From a virus, in the IMG/VR virus record IMGVR_UViG_3300009285_004882, positions 1 through 24,647 of that record: a stretch of 24,647 nt of DNA. The stretch is one strand, 5' to 3'. A model generated the notes under the pieces. That model made no database searches and was not told the DNA's origin. It saw only the letters and a list, made by a program, of their open reading frames with translations. This document shows positions 13,094-21,924 of this stretch, one piece after another; within the stretch, counting starts at the first letter, position 1, and the number at the start of each line of letters is the position of its first letter. Made by a program: the position numbers and the translations under genes.

Positions 13094-13744
13094 ATGAAAG
13101 TAGTTAGCGGAACTTTTATTGCGTCTGGGTCTGCGACCAATGTTGAATGCGGGTTTGAGCCGGATTATGTAGAACTTTATTCTGCGTTAAGCGGAACGGA
13201 ACTCGGATTCAAATTCTTCAAATGTCTGGCAGACGCCGCGACCAGCGGTCAGTATGGTATTGCGATTGCCAATGCCGGAGATGTCTCTGTTTGTGCATCC
13301 GCTGCGGCGGGTATTGCAACTTACAACACGGCGGCAAATAAAGTGCTGATTGAATCGCCCGTGATCGGAACCGGAAAAGTGGCAGTTTCTGTAACTGACT
13401 GGACATCCAGTGTATCCACGGCGGCAACTGCCCGAAGCACAACTGCAATTGGTACGGTTGTTCGACCGACGACTCATAATGGAAGAGTCTATGAATGTAC
13501 CACCGCGGGCACATCCAGCGGGACGGAGCCGACAACGTGGACAACGACCGTTGGCGGAACTGTTACGGATAACGATGTCGTCTTTACCTGCCGCGAAGAA
13601 GAAACGATTCGTGAAGGCTGTCAGGGTTTCACCGTTGGGGCAGATATTGCAACTGACAGCGAAATCTGGGTCTTTAAGGCTGAAAAACATGATATGACGG
13701 GCAACCTCGGCGATGCTGATGCAACAAACCCGGTAAGATTCTAA
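13094..13744 (+). CDS. Probable capsid decoration or head-surface protein
   Basis: A 216-aa protein rich in Thr, Ala and Gly, all beta by pattern. It is encoded 13 nt after the major capsid gene with its own AAAGGG site. Residues 1-110 (MKVVSGTFIASGSATNVECGFEPDYVELYS...) look like one jelly-roll-like domain. Residues ~115-167 hold a module common in phage structural proteins: TTAIGTVVRPTTHNGRVYECTTAG ... EPTTWTTTVGGTVTDNDVVFTC. Position after the capsid gene suggests a capsomer-binding protein. This rests on location and composition. Confidence 0.6.
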   Translation: MKVVSGTFIASGSATNVECGFEPDYVELYSALSGTELGFKFFKCLADAATSGQYGIAIANAGDVSVCASAAAGIATYNTAANKVLIESPVIGTGKVAVSVTDWTSSVSTAATARSTTAIGTVVRPTTHNGRVYECTTAGTSSGTEPTTWTTTVGGTVTDNDVVFTCREEETIREGCQGFTVGADIATDSEIWVFKAEKHDMTGNLGDADATNPVRF

Positions 13745-13753
13745 ACTAAAACA

Positions 13754-13782
13754 GGGGAGTCTTCGGACTCCCCGTACTTTTC
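13754..13782 (+). terminator. UUCG-tetraloop hairpin after the decoration gene
   Basis: GGGGAGTC (13754-13761), TTCG loop, GACTCCCC (13766-13773): a perfect 8-bp stem with the very stable C(UUCG)G loop. GTACTTTT follows, so the U-tract is short. It probably gives partial termination or protects the capsid-gene mRNA 3' end. Confidence 0.7.
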
Positions 13783-13796
13783 AACAGGAGATATTC

Positions 13797-14375
13797 ATGG
13801 AAACAGTAGCTAATACTCTGTCAGACCAATTGGAGTCAATGGACAAAGAGGCGTTAATTACGCTGGCAAAAGAGACATACAACCTTGATATTGATCGTCG
13901 GCTTTCGGAAATGTCAATCCGGAAAGAACTGCTGCATCAGGACACGGAAATCAAACGGCAGGCGCGGGCAATGACGGAACAATCCGCCAATTCCGTTGCT
14001 ACGGATTCCGATCCGCTGGTAACAATCGTGTTTATGCCGCTGGATTTTCCGAACGCACCGCTTGATTTCAGTTATGACAGTGGACGCGGAGTTGTCGGAG
14101 CCTCGGCGACTCCTAATGAACGGGAAAAGGCGATTAAACGAGGCGCACTTCCGACTCTGCCGAGATACCAGTTATTTCCCGGCCAGACCTATGAGCTTCC
14201 GATGAGTGTCGTAAAACACCTGAAATCAAAAACGTTCAGGGATTCGCAACCCATCATAGATACTCAGACGGGGATGATTGCGGGAAATAAGCCGATTATC
14301 AAGCCGAGATTTTCCGCTGACATCCAATTGACTGACGACCAGTATCGTAAAGTTGGAAAACCAAACACCTTATAG
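13797..14375 (+). CDS. Hypothetical virion-region protein
   Basis: A 192-aa protein. The N-terminal ~60 residues are helical and charged (LSDQLESMDKEALITLAKETYNLDIDRRLSEMSIRKELL), resembling a small SAP/Rho-N-like or dimerisation helix pair. The rest is a beta-containing domain with LVTIVFMPLDFPNAPLDFSYD and LPRYQLFPGQTYELPMSVVKHLKSKTF. The latter half recurs in phage structural cassettes beside capsid genes, and here it lies between capsid and fibre genes. AGGAGA precedes the ATG. A head-completion role is possible but not shown. Confidence 0.6.
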   Translation: METVANTLSDQLESMDKEALITLAKETYNLDIDRRLSEMSIRKELLHQDTEIKRQARAMTEQSANSVATDSDPLVTIVFMPLDFPNAPLDFSYDSGRGVVGASATPNEREKAIKRGALPTLPRYQLFPGQTYELPMSVVKHLKSKTFRDSQPIIDTQTGMIAGNKPIIKPRFSADIQLTDDQYRKVGKPNTL

Positions 14376-14384
14376 GAGTAACCT

Positions 14385-17099
14385 ATGAAAACTGTATCGT
14401 TTAATGAATGCGATTCACCGGATGAAGTCTGTAAATTGTTCAATCGTGTATTTGCAGACCTCGAACTTTTGAATGTAAAACTTATTCAAGTGGAGAAAAA
14501 AATGGACGCTAAACCGGAAAAAAAAGTGAAATCAAAAAAATCCGGATTTGCACGTCTTGGCGTATTGCTGGCCGTTGTTATGGTTTTTTCAATCGGTGCG
14601 TGTGCTGAATTATGGCCGATTACGTATGATAACTGTTCGAACCCTGAAAGTCTGACCGTTCTTCTGCAAAACCGGCTTGGGATTACCGGAAGTACCTATA
14701 CCTTCGGTAACGGACTGACGATTGACAACGCAACGAACAATGTCTTTGAATGGAACGAGAACTCTGAAGACCTGTTATGGACGTTTGGAACGAACCTTCT
14801 TTCGTTGACCAGTACGACTGGAGTTGTAAAAGTCAATTTTGGTGCGGTTGTTCCGGCAGGAAACCAGTTTCTTATGAATCCCGTAGCGGACAAAGTCGGG
14901 TCTGTCGAAGGAACCCTTTATTATGACAGCGATGACGATAATTTGTACCTGACTACCACGGCGGGTCAGGTTGATTTGACCGCCGCCGCAGGCTCGATTA
15001 CGGATTTCGACACGGCTTATAACGGCGGAAGTACGGTCGATGTGGATACTGATGCGATAACCTTAACTGTCAGCGATACGGATAATAATCTGGCCTTGAT
15101 TATGGCACAGAACGACACCACGAATAATCCGAATGTAGTCCAGATTACTAATGCCGGAACGGGGATTGGTCTGGATATTGACGGTCAGGCGGCAGGCAGG
15201 GACATCGAAGGAACCGGGGCAACATGGTATGTAACGGGCGCAGGCGAGGGTACTTTTTCAAGCGTGTCGTCTGTATTTACATCGACCGGAAATTTCACTC
15301 TTGAATCCGCCGAAACTATTGGAAACGCAACAAATAGTGAAATTGCATTCACTGAAAATTCCGGTGAAGATTTTATTTTCGATATGGATGCAGGAACGAA
15401 CGCCATCGGACTCAAAAGTTCAACAGGCGTTGATGAGTTAGCAATGGGTGCAGTTGATGATTTGACCGGAGTCGGGACAATTGTTTTTGATGCGGCAGCC
15501 TCAACAATTACATTGGCGTCTGATGGTGTAGCTCAAGACCTTACGTTATCCGTAACCGGAGCTCAGAATTCAAGTCTGGTTTTGGTCTCTTCTGGAACCG
15601 GTGCCGATGCACTGACAGTTTCAACGTCGGCTGGCGGTATGGATGTTACCGTTGCAGGGGCCGCAGCAGGTGAAGATTTGGATTTACTGTCGAATACGTC
15701 TATTAATCTGACAGCTAACGAAGCCGCTATGGACGATGCGATTGTAATTGCAACCGGTGGTGCCGGAAGTGGCATGCAGATTACCTCTCTGGCAGATATT
15801 GACATTACGACTACAGGTGCAGCCGGTGAAGATATTTCTTTGACGAACACCGGTGGGTCTATCAATTTAACGGCAACCGAAAGTGCGGTGGATTCAATCG
15901 TGATTTCATCGTCTGTCGGCGGTATTGATATTACCGCTGCGGGCGGTGCCGCGACTGAGGATATTGATATTCTGGCAACGTCCAGTTCAATCAATATCGA
16001 TGCTGGCGAAAACGCGGCCAGTGCGATTACCCTAACAACCGGAGCAGGCGCAACAGGCGGAACATCTGAAACCATCGTGATTACCAACACGGATGGTACA
16101 AGTGCAAATGCCATCACTGTTAATGCCGCAGCAGGCGGTATCAATGTTGATGCACTGGATGATATTGACTTGACTGTAACAGCAGGCGGGGCAGGCGAAG
16201 ATTTGCTTTTGACTGCAACTGGCGCTCAGGATACGGCGATTACTCTTACCTCGTCCGGTACAGGCGATGATGCGATTGGTTTGGTTACGACCGCAGGCGG
16301 TATCAATATCAATATGTCCGGCGGTGCAGCGGGTGAGGATTTTGAAATCACTACCGCTACGTCGATTGATTTTTCATCCAGTGAGGCGGCAGCCGATCAG
16401 TTCAAGATGGATGCGACTGGAACTGTTGCCGGGAATGCGATTAACCTCGAAACAACGGATGGCGGTATTGTGTTTACCGCAGATGGCGCAGCTAACGGCG
16501 ATATTACCATTGATGCCGAAGATGTTATCAGTCTTACATCCGCGAACGCAGCAGGTATTCTTGCTTCAACAAACGCCAAGACACTTCGATATGAAACCTT
16601 CGGAATCAGTCAGGGTGTAACTGCGGCAAGTGAAGTGATTGTCGGAAACGGCGGTCAGGGTTTGATTTGTACTTCATTGGATGCCGGTGTAAACGAAGCA
16701 GGCGCAACAACGGGATATGCAACTGTCGGCGATGATGAAGATATTTTGATTTTCTGGGTTCCGCTTCCTGATACATGGGTTGATACAGGTACTCAGACTG
16801 ATCTGGTACTTCAATTCTATATCTCCGAACAGGCGGCTGAAGAGTGCAATATGGATGTCAGGATTTTCGAGTTCAATAACACCACGCCGATTCTTTCCGA
16901 TACACTGTTGGTTGCGAACGGGGCGGGCGCAGGATGGGTTAATCTTGTAACGAACGCCACGGGTATCGGGAACGATGCAGATGTTGATGCAGACGACAAC
17001 GGGTATATTGTTGAAGTTACGGCTACCGCAGATACGGATGATTTTCGTATTTACGGCGCACGATGGAAATACCGCGTTGGATTGCAGGCAACTCAATAA
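14385..17099 (+). CDS. Large beta-repeat surface/fibre protein with internal signal sequence
   Basis: A 904-aa protein. Residues 1-39 are a soluble helical extension. Met40 opens a textbook signal sequence: a lysine-rich stretch (KPEKKVKSKKS), hydrophobic residues 58-71 and ACA|EL at 72-76. Both starts have ribosome sites: TAGGAG before 14385, and GGAG at 14492-14495, 6 nt before ATG 14502. Residues ~390-725 contain about five imperfect 42-50-aa repeats of the form GGIDITxAGGAAxEDIDIxxxxxSINIxAxE, suggesting a stacked beta-strand shaft. The last ~180 residues (TLRYETFGISQG..., DTWVDTGTQTDLVLQFYISEQ) look like a beta-sandwich head. It may be a head or tail fibre, or a phage-encoded surface adhesin. 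Confidence 0.65.
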   Translation: MKTVSFNECDSPDEVCKLFNRVFADLELLNVKLIQVEKKMDAKPEKKVKSKKSGFARLGVLLAVVMVFSIGACAELWPITYDNCSNPESLTVLLQNRLGITGSTYTFGNGLTIDNATNNVFEWNENSEDLLWTFGTNLLSLTSTTGVVKVNFGAVVPAGNQFLMNPVADKVGSVEGTLYYDSDDDNLYLTTTAGQVDLTAAAGSITDFDTAYNGGSTVDVDTDAITLTVSDTDNNLALIMAQNDTTNNPNVVQITNAGTGIGLDIDGQAAGRDIEGTGATWYVTGAGEGTFSSVSSVFTSTGNFTLESAETIGNATNSEIAFTENSGEDFIFDMDAGTNAIGLKSSTGVDELAMGAVDDLTGVGTIVFDAAASTITLASDGVAQDLTLSVTGAQNSSLVLVSSGTGADALTVSTSAGGMDVTVAGAAAGEDLDLLSNTSINLTANEAAMDDAIVIATGGAGSGMQITSLADIDITTTGAAGEDISLTNTGGSINLTATESAVDSIVISSSVGGIDITAAGGAATEDIDILATSSSINIDAGENAASAITLTTGAGATGGTSETIVITNTDGTSANAITVNAAAGGINVDALDDIDLTVTAGGAGEDLLLTATGAQDTAITLTSSGTGDDAIGLVTTAGGININMSGGAAGEDFEITTATSIDFSSSEAAADQFKMDATGTVAGNAINLETTDGGIVFTADGAANGDITIDAEDVISLTSANAAGILASTNAKTLRYETFGISQGVTAASEVIVGNGGQGLICTSLDAGVNEAGATTGYATVGDDEDILIFWVPLPDTWVDTGTQTDLVLQFYISEQAAEECNMDVRIFEFNNTTPILSDTLLVANGAGAGWVNLVTNATGIGNDADVDADDNGYIVEVTATADTDDFRIYGARWKYRVGLQATQ

Positions 17100-17109
17100 C
17101 GTTTAACAG

Positions 17110-17138
17110 ATGGGCGGGCTAATTACCCGCCCATTTTT
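17110..17138 (+). terminator. Intrinsic terminator after the 904-aa gene
   Basis: ATGGGCGGG (17110-17118) pairs perfectly with CCCGCCCAT (17126-17134) around a 7-nt loop, followed by a run of five T (17134-17138). It begins 11 nt after the stop codon and separates the repeat protein from the tail block. Confidence 0.85.
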
Positions 17139-17151
17139 CTAAAGGTTTTAT

Positions 17152-18195
17152 ATGAGCTTAACATGGACACGTTCTGAAATACGGTCGAAATTCAGGGAAT
17201 TGACCAAAAATCCCGATACCAGCCAGATTTCAGATTCAGATATTAACGATAAGATTAACGACTTTTACCGGAATAAGTTTCCTTTTGATATTAAGTCAAT
17301 CCTTCTGAAAGGAACATATCCCGTCTCGTTATCTCCGACGGATTCAGGAAGGTATTCAGTCGATGCGTCGATCCTTAAAATCCAGCCGACAGAGAACGAC
17401 CCGTTAAAACTGAACGGACAGGATGTTGAGTTTACGCAGGACAGGCAGAAATTCTTTGACGCTTACCCGAAAGATACCGGTTCAGCATTTGTTATCAGCG
17501 ATTCCGGTGTGGTTTTAGCGATTGGTTCAGATACGACCAAAGTCGCTAATTCCGCTTTCTATTACGAGATTGGCGGTTATTCCTATTATAAGGCTGCAAC
17601 CGAAACATCGTTGTCTGGAAGTACGATTCCGCAAAGTAAGTACGGGGCATGGCGACTTGAAATAAATGCGGATGGAACAATCTCGATTGAGGCGGCCTCG
17701 GCGAATTCGACAGGATATACCACTCCGGCTAAAGCCATTGAAGGGATTGCCGATGAAAGTTCAACAAAAGCGGCGATGGGATATGTTACCGTGATTAATA
17801 CATCCGGTACATTTATCCCCGGCACAACCGGACTGGATGCCGTAGGCGTTACCGATACCTATACTGATGGATGGAATAGTACCCGAAACCGGCCTGAAAT
17901 GATTTTGTTGTATGATAATTATTTATACGCAGGCCCAAAACCGGATGACTGGTATGAATTGGTTATTCCATATTTGAAACGACCGGACGAATTATCTTCG
18001 GACAGTTCTGTTCCGTTGGATGTTCAATGGGGAATGGCGATTGCTTATGGTACATCGATTGAACATTATGTTCAGGAAAGCGATGATGAAAAAATATCAT
18101 TATTAGCTCCCGTCTATTCACTGCTTATCAGTGATATTAACAAGAAATACAGTTCACAGCAAGGCATAACCCGCCGGGTAAAGGCGTCTTTTTAA
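17152..18195 (+). CDS. Head-to-tail adaptor (neck) protein with inserted domain
   Basis: A 347-aa protein. The N-terminus SEIRSKFRELTKNPDTSQISDSDINDKINDFYRNKFPFDI matches the helical start of gp4/adaptor-like proteins that sit under the portal. The ending (PEMILLYDNYLYAGPKPDDWYELVIPYLKRPDELSSDSSVPLDVQWGMAIAYGTSIEHYVQES...) is the matching C-terminal helical part. Residues ~117-235 are an inserted module (YYEIGGYSYYKAATETSLSGSTIPQSKYGAWRLEINADGTISI...), found in many unrelated phage head proteins. It would lock DNA in and connect the tail. AAAGGT precedes the ATG. Confidence 0.75.
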   Translation: MSLTWTRSEIRSKFRELTKNPDTSQISDSDINDKINDFYRNKFPFDIKSILLKGTYPVSLSPTDSGRYSVDASILKIQPTENDPLKLNGQDVEFTQDRQKFFDAYPKDTGSAFVISDSGVVLAIGSDTTKVANSAFYYEIGGYSYYKAATETSLSGSTIPQSKYGAWRLEINADGTISIEAASANSTGYTTPAKAIEGIADESSTKAAMGYVTVINTSGTFIPGTTGLDAVGVTDTYTDGWNSTRNRPEMILLYDNYLYAGPKPDDWYELVIPYLKRPDELSSDSSVPLDVQWGMAIAYGTSIEHYVQESDDEKISLLAPVYSLLISDINKKYSSQQGITRRVKASF

Positions 18196-18205
18196 GGGGT
18201 ATAAC

Positions 18206-19141
18206 ATGGCCGGAGACGGAAATTGGAATAAACTGTTACCCGTGGCGGGTGAAAAGGCAAGACTCGTCAGTGGAATTATGCGGGACAATAATAGCGGCAT
18301 CGAAACCGCGATGAACGCTGAGCATATCTTTAACGGGACAACTGCCGCTACGCAAACAGGGGCGCACCGACAGGGTTCGGCAAGGGCGTTTTTTCAAGAC
18401 TCCGCCCCGGCGACTGCGGTTGACGGCTCTGCGTTTGCCTCAACGGATTTAGGGTCTTTGTGGTTTGATACCAATAGTTCACCGGACAATATTTTGTATG
18501 TCTTGACTGCCACGACTCCAACGTGGACTCCGGTCTCAACAGAGATCATTGCAACGTTACTTGCCTCAGCAAGAGTGTTTGGAAGCACGTTAGGCGTTGC
18601 CAGCGATTTTGCCGTTAATACAGATAAACTTACCGTCGATGCCGCTACCGGAAATACTCTTATCGCCGGAACATTAGACGTTACCGGAAACTTAGACCCG
18701 ACTTCATTTGAAGCAACGAATGGCGGATTTATCGACGAAGATTCAATGGCGACTGACAGTGCAACCAAAGTCCCGTCTCAGCAAAGCGTTAAGGCGTATG
18801 TGGACAACCAGATTGACGCTACTGTCGGATCAGGAACTACAAGTCCGTTGGCTATGACAGGGTCGAATGATTCTATTGGAGAGATTACACTTCCTAATGG
18901 TTTCATTATGAAATGGGGCAAAAAAACAATTACAGGAACCGATGGCACAATAACATTTACAACGGAAGGGTTGTCGGCATTTCCCAATGCTTGTTTTCAG
19001 GTTATTGTTTGTGGCGGAAATTCATCGAGCGGAACAACACAGACGATTCAGTCACACACTCCAACGGCTACGAGCTTTAAATGGCATACTGGAAACGGGG
19101 CGGATTTAACTCCGGCAAGATGGTTTGCGATAGGATACTAA
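18206..19141 (+). CDS. Tail fibre protein
   Basis: A 311-aa protein. The N-terminal ~70 residues (MAGDGNWNKLLPVAGEKARLVSGIMRDNNSGIETAMNAEH) would attach to the tail. A short repetitive shaft contains GNTLIAGTLDVTGNLDPTSF and FIDEDSMATDSATKVPSQQSVKAYVDNQI, the latter a very common fibre signature. The C-terminal ~85 residues (LPNGFIMKWGKKTITGTDGTITF ... FPNACFQVIVCGG ... FKWHTGNGADLTPARWFAIGY) match the knob at the end of gp53-like fibres, which contacts the receptor. Its stop is directly adjacent to the next start (TAAATG). Confidence 0.8.
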   Translation: MAGDGNWNKLLPVAGEKARLVSGIMRDNNSGIETAMNAEHIFNGTTAATQTGAHRQGSARAFFQDSAPATAVDGSAFASTDLGSLWFDTNSSPDNILYVLTATTPTWTPVSTEIIATLLASARVFGSTLGVASDFAVNTDKLTVDAATGNTLIAGTLDVTGNLDPTSFEATNGGFIDEDSMATDSATKVPSQQSVKAYVDNQIDATVGSGTTSPLAMTGSNDSIGEITLPNGFIMKWGKKTITGTDGTITFTTEGLSAFPNACFQVIVCGGNSSSGTTQTIQSHTPTATSFKWHTGNGADLTPARWFAIGY

Positions 19142-21196
19142 ATGAGTTATAAACCACTTCCAATTTTTGATTTCAGGACGGGATTGTACCTTGCCAAAGA
19201 GGCATGGCTCAATCCAGCGGATGCGTTCTATGAATTGGAAAACTGCTATCTGGAGCGGGGTGTTCTCAAAAAACGAAAAGGGTATCTCCAGTACGGACGG
19301 ATGGTAACATCGGATACGGACAAAATAAGCATCACAACGTTTGCTACATCCGCAGGCGGCGCAAAAACCCAGATTACGACATCGTTTGCGCATGGATATA
19401 CAACCGGAAACACGGTAACAATCGAAGGATGCGTTAGTTCTCCCTATAACGCCGATCATGTAATAGAAAGTGCAGCGGGTTCAACATTTGTAATTCCCAT
19501 AGCCTATGTCGCCGAGGCGGGTGCGTATTCAAAGACAGTCAGACTTCAACAAAGTTACGCAACCAGCGAAATTATGGGACTTTTGCCGTATGTCAATGGA
19601 ACCGTAACTTCACTGCTGGCAATGAATCGCACCCGAATAAATAAATATAATACAACAACATCGGTGTTTGATGATCTAACCGTTCGAAGGGTCGGGTATA
19701 AGACGGGGGCTGTTGTTCTTCCAGTCGCTGGCGAAGTCTTAACACAGGGAGGGGTTACGTCTTATATAACAAATGTATCAGTAGATAATGGTACATGGGC
19801 GGGTGGGGATGCTTCGGGAGAATTATATATTCATACCAAGACCGGTGGTAATTTTTCCGCAGGCGCATCAACACTTTCCGGAGGCGGGACGTGTACTCTT
19901 TTGGCCGCAGATTCCATCTATGAGAATACCGGCGACGATAGTCAGTTTTTCTGGATATGTAACTGGCAGGATGTCGCCTATTTTGTGAATGGAAAAGACC
20001 AGATACGAACCTATGATGGAACAGTGCAGGGAAATCTTGTCGTTGATCTGGATGTTCTGGGTGGGCCGGATAATGATGTAGCGACGACTTTGATTATTGT
20101 TGTTTACAAAAACAGATTGATGCTGTTAAGTCCAACCGTAGATGGAACCATTCAACGGCAGCGGGCTATGTGGAGCGAGATTAATCTGCCCCGTCAGTGG
20201 CAGGCCGCTAATTATATTGACTGCCCAACGACAGATTCGATTGTTACCGCAGGTTTTATCGGAGAGGATTTGGTCGTTCTCTTTACTGCGTCAACGTGGA
20301 AATTGATCTATACCGGAGATACAACAATTCCGTTCCGGTGGGAAAAACTTAAAAGCGATTATGGAGCGACGGCAACCTATTCATTGACGGAATACTCAAA
20401 GGAATTCTGGTCGATCAGCAATACACGGTTAATCTCGTGTGATTCACATGAAGTTTTTCCAATAGACGAAAAGATTCCCGATTTAATGCTGTCGTTTAAT
20501 CAATCACAGATTCAGTATTGTTATGGATTGGATTTGGCTGAAATACGACAGAACTGGTTATCCTATGTATCATCGGAAGCATCTGATTCAAAACCGGATA
20601 AAGTGGTTGCGATTAATTACGACGAAATGAACTGGTCAACACAGACACTTCCGGTTCACTGTATGGGTTCATACTCAGAGGTCAGCGACCCGACCTTTGA
20701 CGGAATTGGTCTGTTTTTCGGCGACAATGATATGGCGTTGGATGATATTGATGTCGCCTTGGATGATATTTCGTTACAGGCCGGATACCCGTTAAACCTG
20801 ATGGGGTGCAGGACGGGATATATTTACCGTTTGAATTACGGCGGAAACGATGCTGGGTCTGATATTCCGTTCAGTGTGATTACAGGATGGTGGAATCCAT
20901 ACACAGAACAGGGAAAACGCGCCGATCTGGGATATATTGATTTCTTCGTAACTTCATTGACAGGCGCAACTTGCGATATTTCTCTGTTTATTAATCATCA
21001 GGCATCGGCGTATGCAACCCGAACATTGAAATTCGACGCGACATCCAGTGAGGGAACAAAAACCCGGTACCGGATCAAAGTCGGAACAATCGCTGATTTT
21101 CATCGAATCCAGATTAGCCATACAGAATCGAATCAGTCGATAGAGATTCATGCAATAGTTCCTTACTTTCGTCCGGCGGGAGTATTGTATGGATAA
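19142..21196 (+). CDS. Tail hub / P22 gp10-like stabilisation protein
   Basis: A 684-aa protein. The opening FDFRTGLYLAKEAWLNPADAFYELENCYLERGVLKKRKGY is the hallmark of a phage family that includes the P22 packaged-DNA stabilisation protein gp10 (472 aa), which forms the tail hub. Blade-like repeats follow: WQDVAYFVNGKDQIRTYDG, NRLMLLSPTVDG, EDLVVLFTASTWKLIYTGD and NTRLISCDSHEVFPIDEKIPD. The extra length comes partly from an insert at ~60-130 carrying the widespread AHGYTTGNTVTIEG module. The protein should plug the tail and hold DNA. Start ATG 19142 abuts the previous stop. Confidence 0.72.
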   Translation: MSYKPLPIFDFRTGLYLAKEAWLNPADAFYELENCYLERGVLKKRKGYLQYGRMVTSDTDKISITTFATSAGGAKTQITTSFAHGYTTGNTVTIEGCVSSPYNADHVIESAAGSTFVIPIAYVAEAGAYSKTVRLQQSYATSEIMGLLPYVNGTVTSLLAMNRTRINKYNTTTSVFDDLTVRRVGYKTGAVVLPVAGEVLTQGGVTSYITNVSVDNGTWAGGDASGELYIHTKTGGNFSAGASTLSGGGTCTLLAADSIYENTGDDSQFFWICNWQDVAYFVNGKDQIRTYDGTVQGNLVVDLDVLGGPDNDVATTLIIVVYKNRLMLLSPTVDGTIQRQRAMWSEINLPRQWQAANYIDCPTTDSIVTAGFIGEDLVVLFTASTWKLIYTGDTTIPFRWEKLKSDYGATATYSLTEYSKEFWSISNTRLISCDSHEVFPIDEKIPDLMLSFNQSQIQYCYGLDLAEIRQNWLSYVSSEASDSKPDKVVAINYDEMNWSTQTLPVHCMGSYSEVSDPTFDGIGLFFGDNDMALDDIDVALDDISLQAGYPLNLMGCRTGYIYRLNYGGNDAGSDIPFSVITGWWNPYTEQGKRADLGYIDFFVTSLTGATCDISLFINHQASAYATRTLKFDATSSEGTKTRYRIKVGTIADFHRIQISHTESNQSIEIHAIVPYFRPAGVLYG

Positions 21197-21923
21197 ACTG
21201 AATATCAAAACAGCCTATCGTGAACCGCCTGTCGAAGTCTATAAGGCTCCTATCGACAAGAACGGACTGGATGCAGCCATTAAACAGATTCTGTATGGAA
21301 TTGAGGATGATTTCTCGAAAATATCCGAACGGATTAACTGGTTATTAAATTTCTGTAACGGCGGATCAGTCGGAACTGCATCAAGAGTTCCGTATTTTGA
21401 CTCATCTGGAAATCTAACTTCTGATTCTTCAATGACTTACAGCACGTCCACGGGATTGTTACTGACGACTCCCGTTCAGTCTACGACCTTTACCGGAACA
21501 AAAGTGAAATTGACAGTCGAAGGCGGGATCGCTGTAAAGCTTACCAATAAGACTGGAGCGGTTACGGTGAAAGGCGAGATTGTCCGACCTGATTCCGCAA
21601 CGGACAGTGGGGTTGTCAAGATTGTTGTCGATATACCCAGCCCTATTGGTGTCTTTTATGAATCAGGGATCGCCGCTGACGCAGAGACATGGGTGGTTAT
21701 ATCAGGAATTGCGGATGTTTATTTTACCGGGAATACGACGCGGGGTTATCTGGCCAGAGGGTTTATTACCTCGGATGGGGCCGGATATGTTACGGGTCAG
21801 GCGTTAGCGGAAGCGTATCCTTCTTCGCCGCATGATACGGATAAACATTTTTACGAGATCGGACACGTTCTTGAATCCAGAGTTGGAGCAGGACTGGCAA
21901 AATGTGTTCTTCATTTTAATTGA
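21189..21923 (+). CDS. Fibre-like virion protein with C-terminal HFN domain
   Basis: A 244-aa protein. A helical N-terminus (GLDAAIKQILYGIEDDFSKISERINWLLNFCNGG) leads into a short fibre shaft (VPYFDSSGNLTSDSSMTYSTSTGLL). Residues ~118-244 form a beta domain (VTVKGEIVRPDSATDSGVVKIVV ... PIGVFYESGIAADAETWVVISGIADVYF ... HFYEIGHVLESRVGAGLAKCVLHFN), which I recognise as a recurrent C-terminal module of phage fibre or decoration-like proteins. GGGAG precedes the ATG, which overlaps the previous stop by 8 nt (ATGGATAA). Confidence 0.65.
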   Translation: MDKLNIKTAYREPPVEVYKAPIDKNGLDAAIKQILYGIEDDFSKISERINWLLNFCNGGSVGTASRVPYFDSSGNLTSDSSMTYSTSTGLLLTTPVQSTTFTGTKVKLTVEGGIAVKLTNKTGAVTVKGEIVRPDSATDSGVVKIVVDIPSPIGVFYESGIAADAETWVVISGIADVYFTGNTTRGYLARGFITSDGAGYVTGQALAEAYPSSPHDTDKHFYEIGHVLESRVGAGLAKCVLHFN

Positions 21924-21924
21924 T

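Noticed and set aside
13187-13690. Minus-strand 167-codon frame
   Set aside because: It lies fully antisense to the decoration gene, has Cys/Arg-rich nonsense composition and no ribosome site.
15563-16144. Minus-strand 193-codon frame
   Set aside because: Its repetitive Pro/Ala/Val/Ile sequence is the antisense echo of the 904-aa protein's repeats.
15560-16560. CRISPR-like or tandem DNA repeat array
   Set aside because: The periodicity is at protein level with drifting DNA; no regular identical repeats with unique spacers occur here or elsewhere in the window.
18206-21923. Diversity-generating retroelement variable region in fibre genes
   Set aside because: No reverse transcriptase gene and no near-identical template/variable repeat pair with adenine-specific changes was seen in the window.
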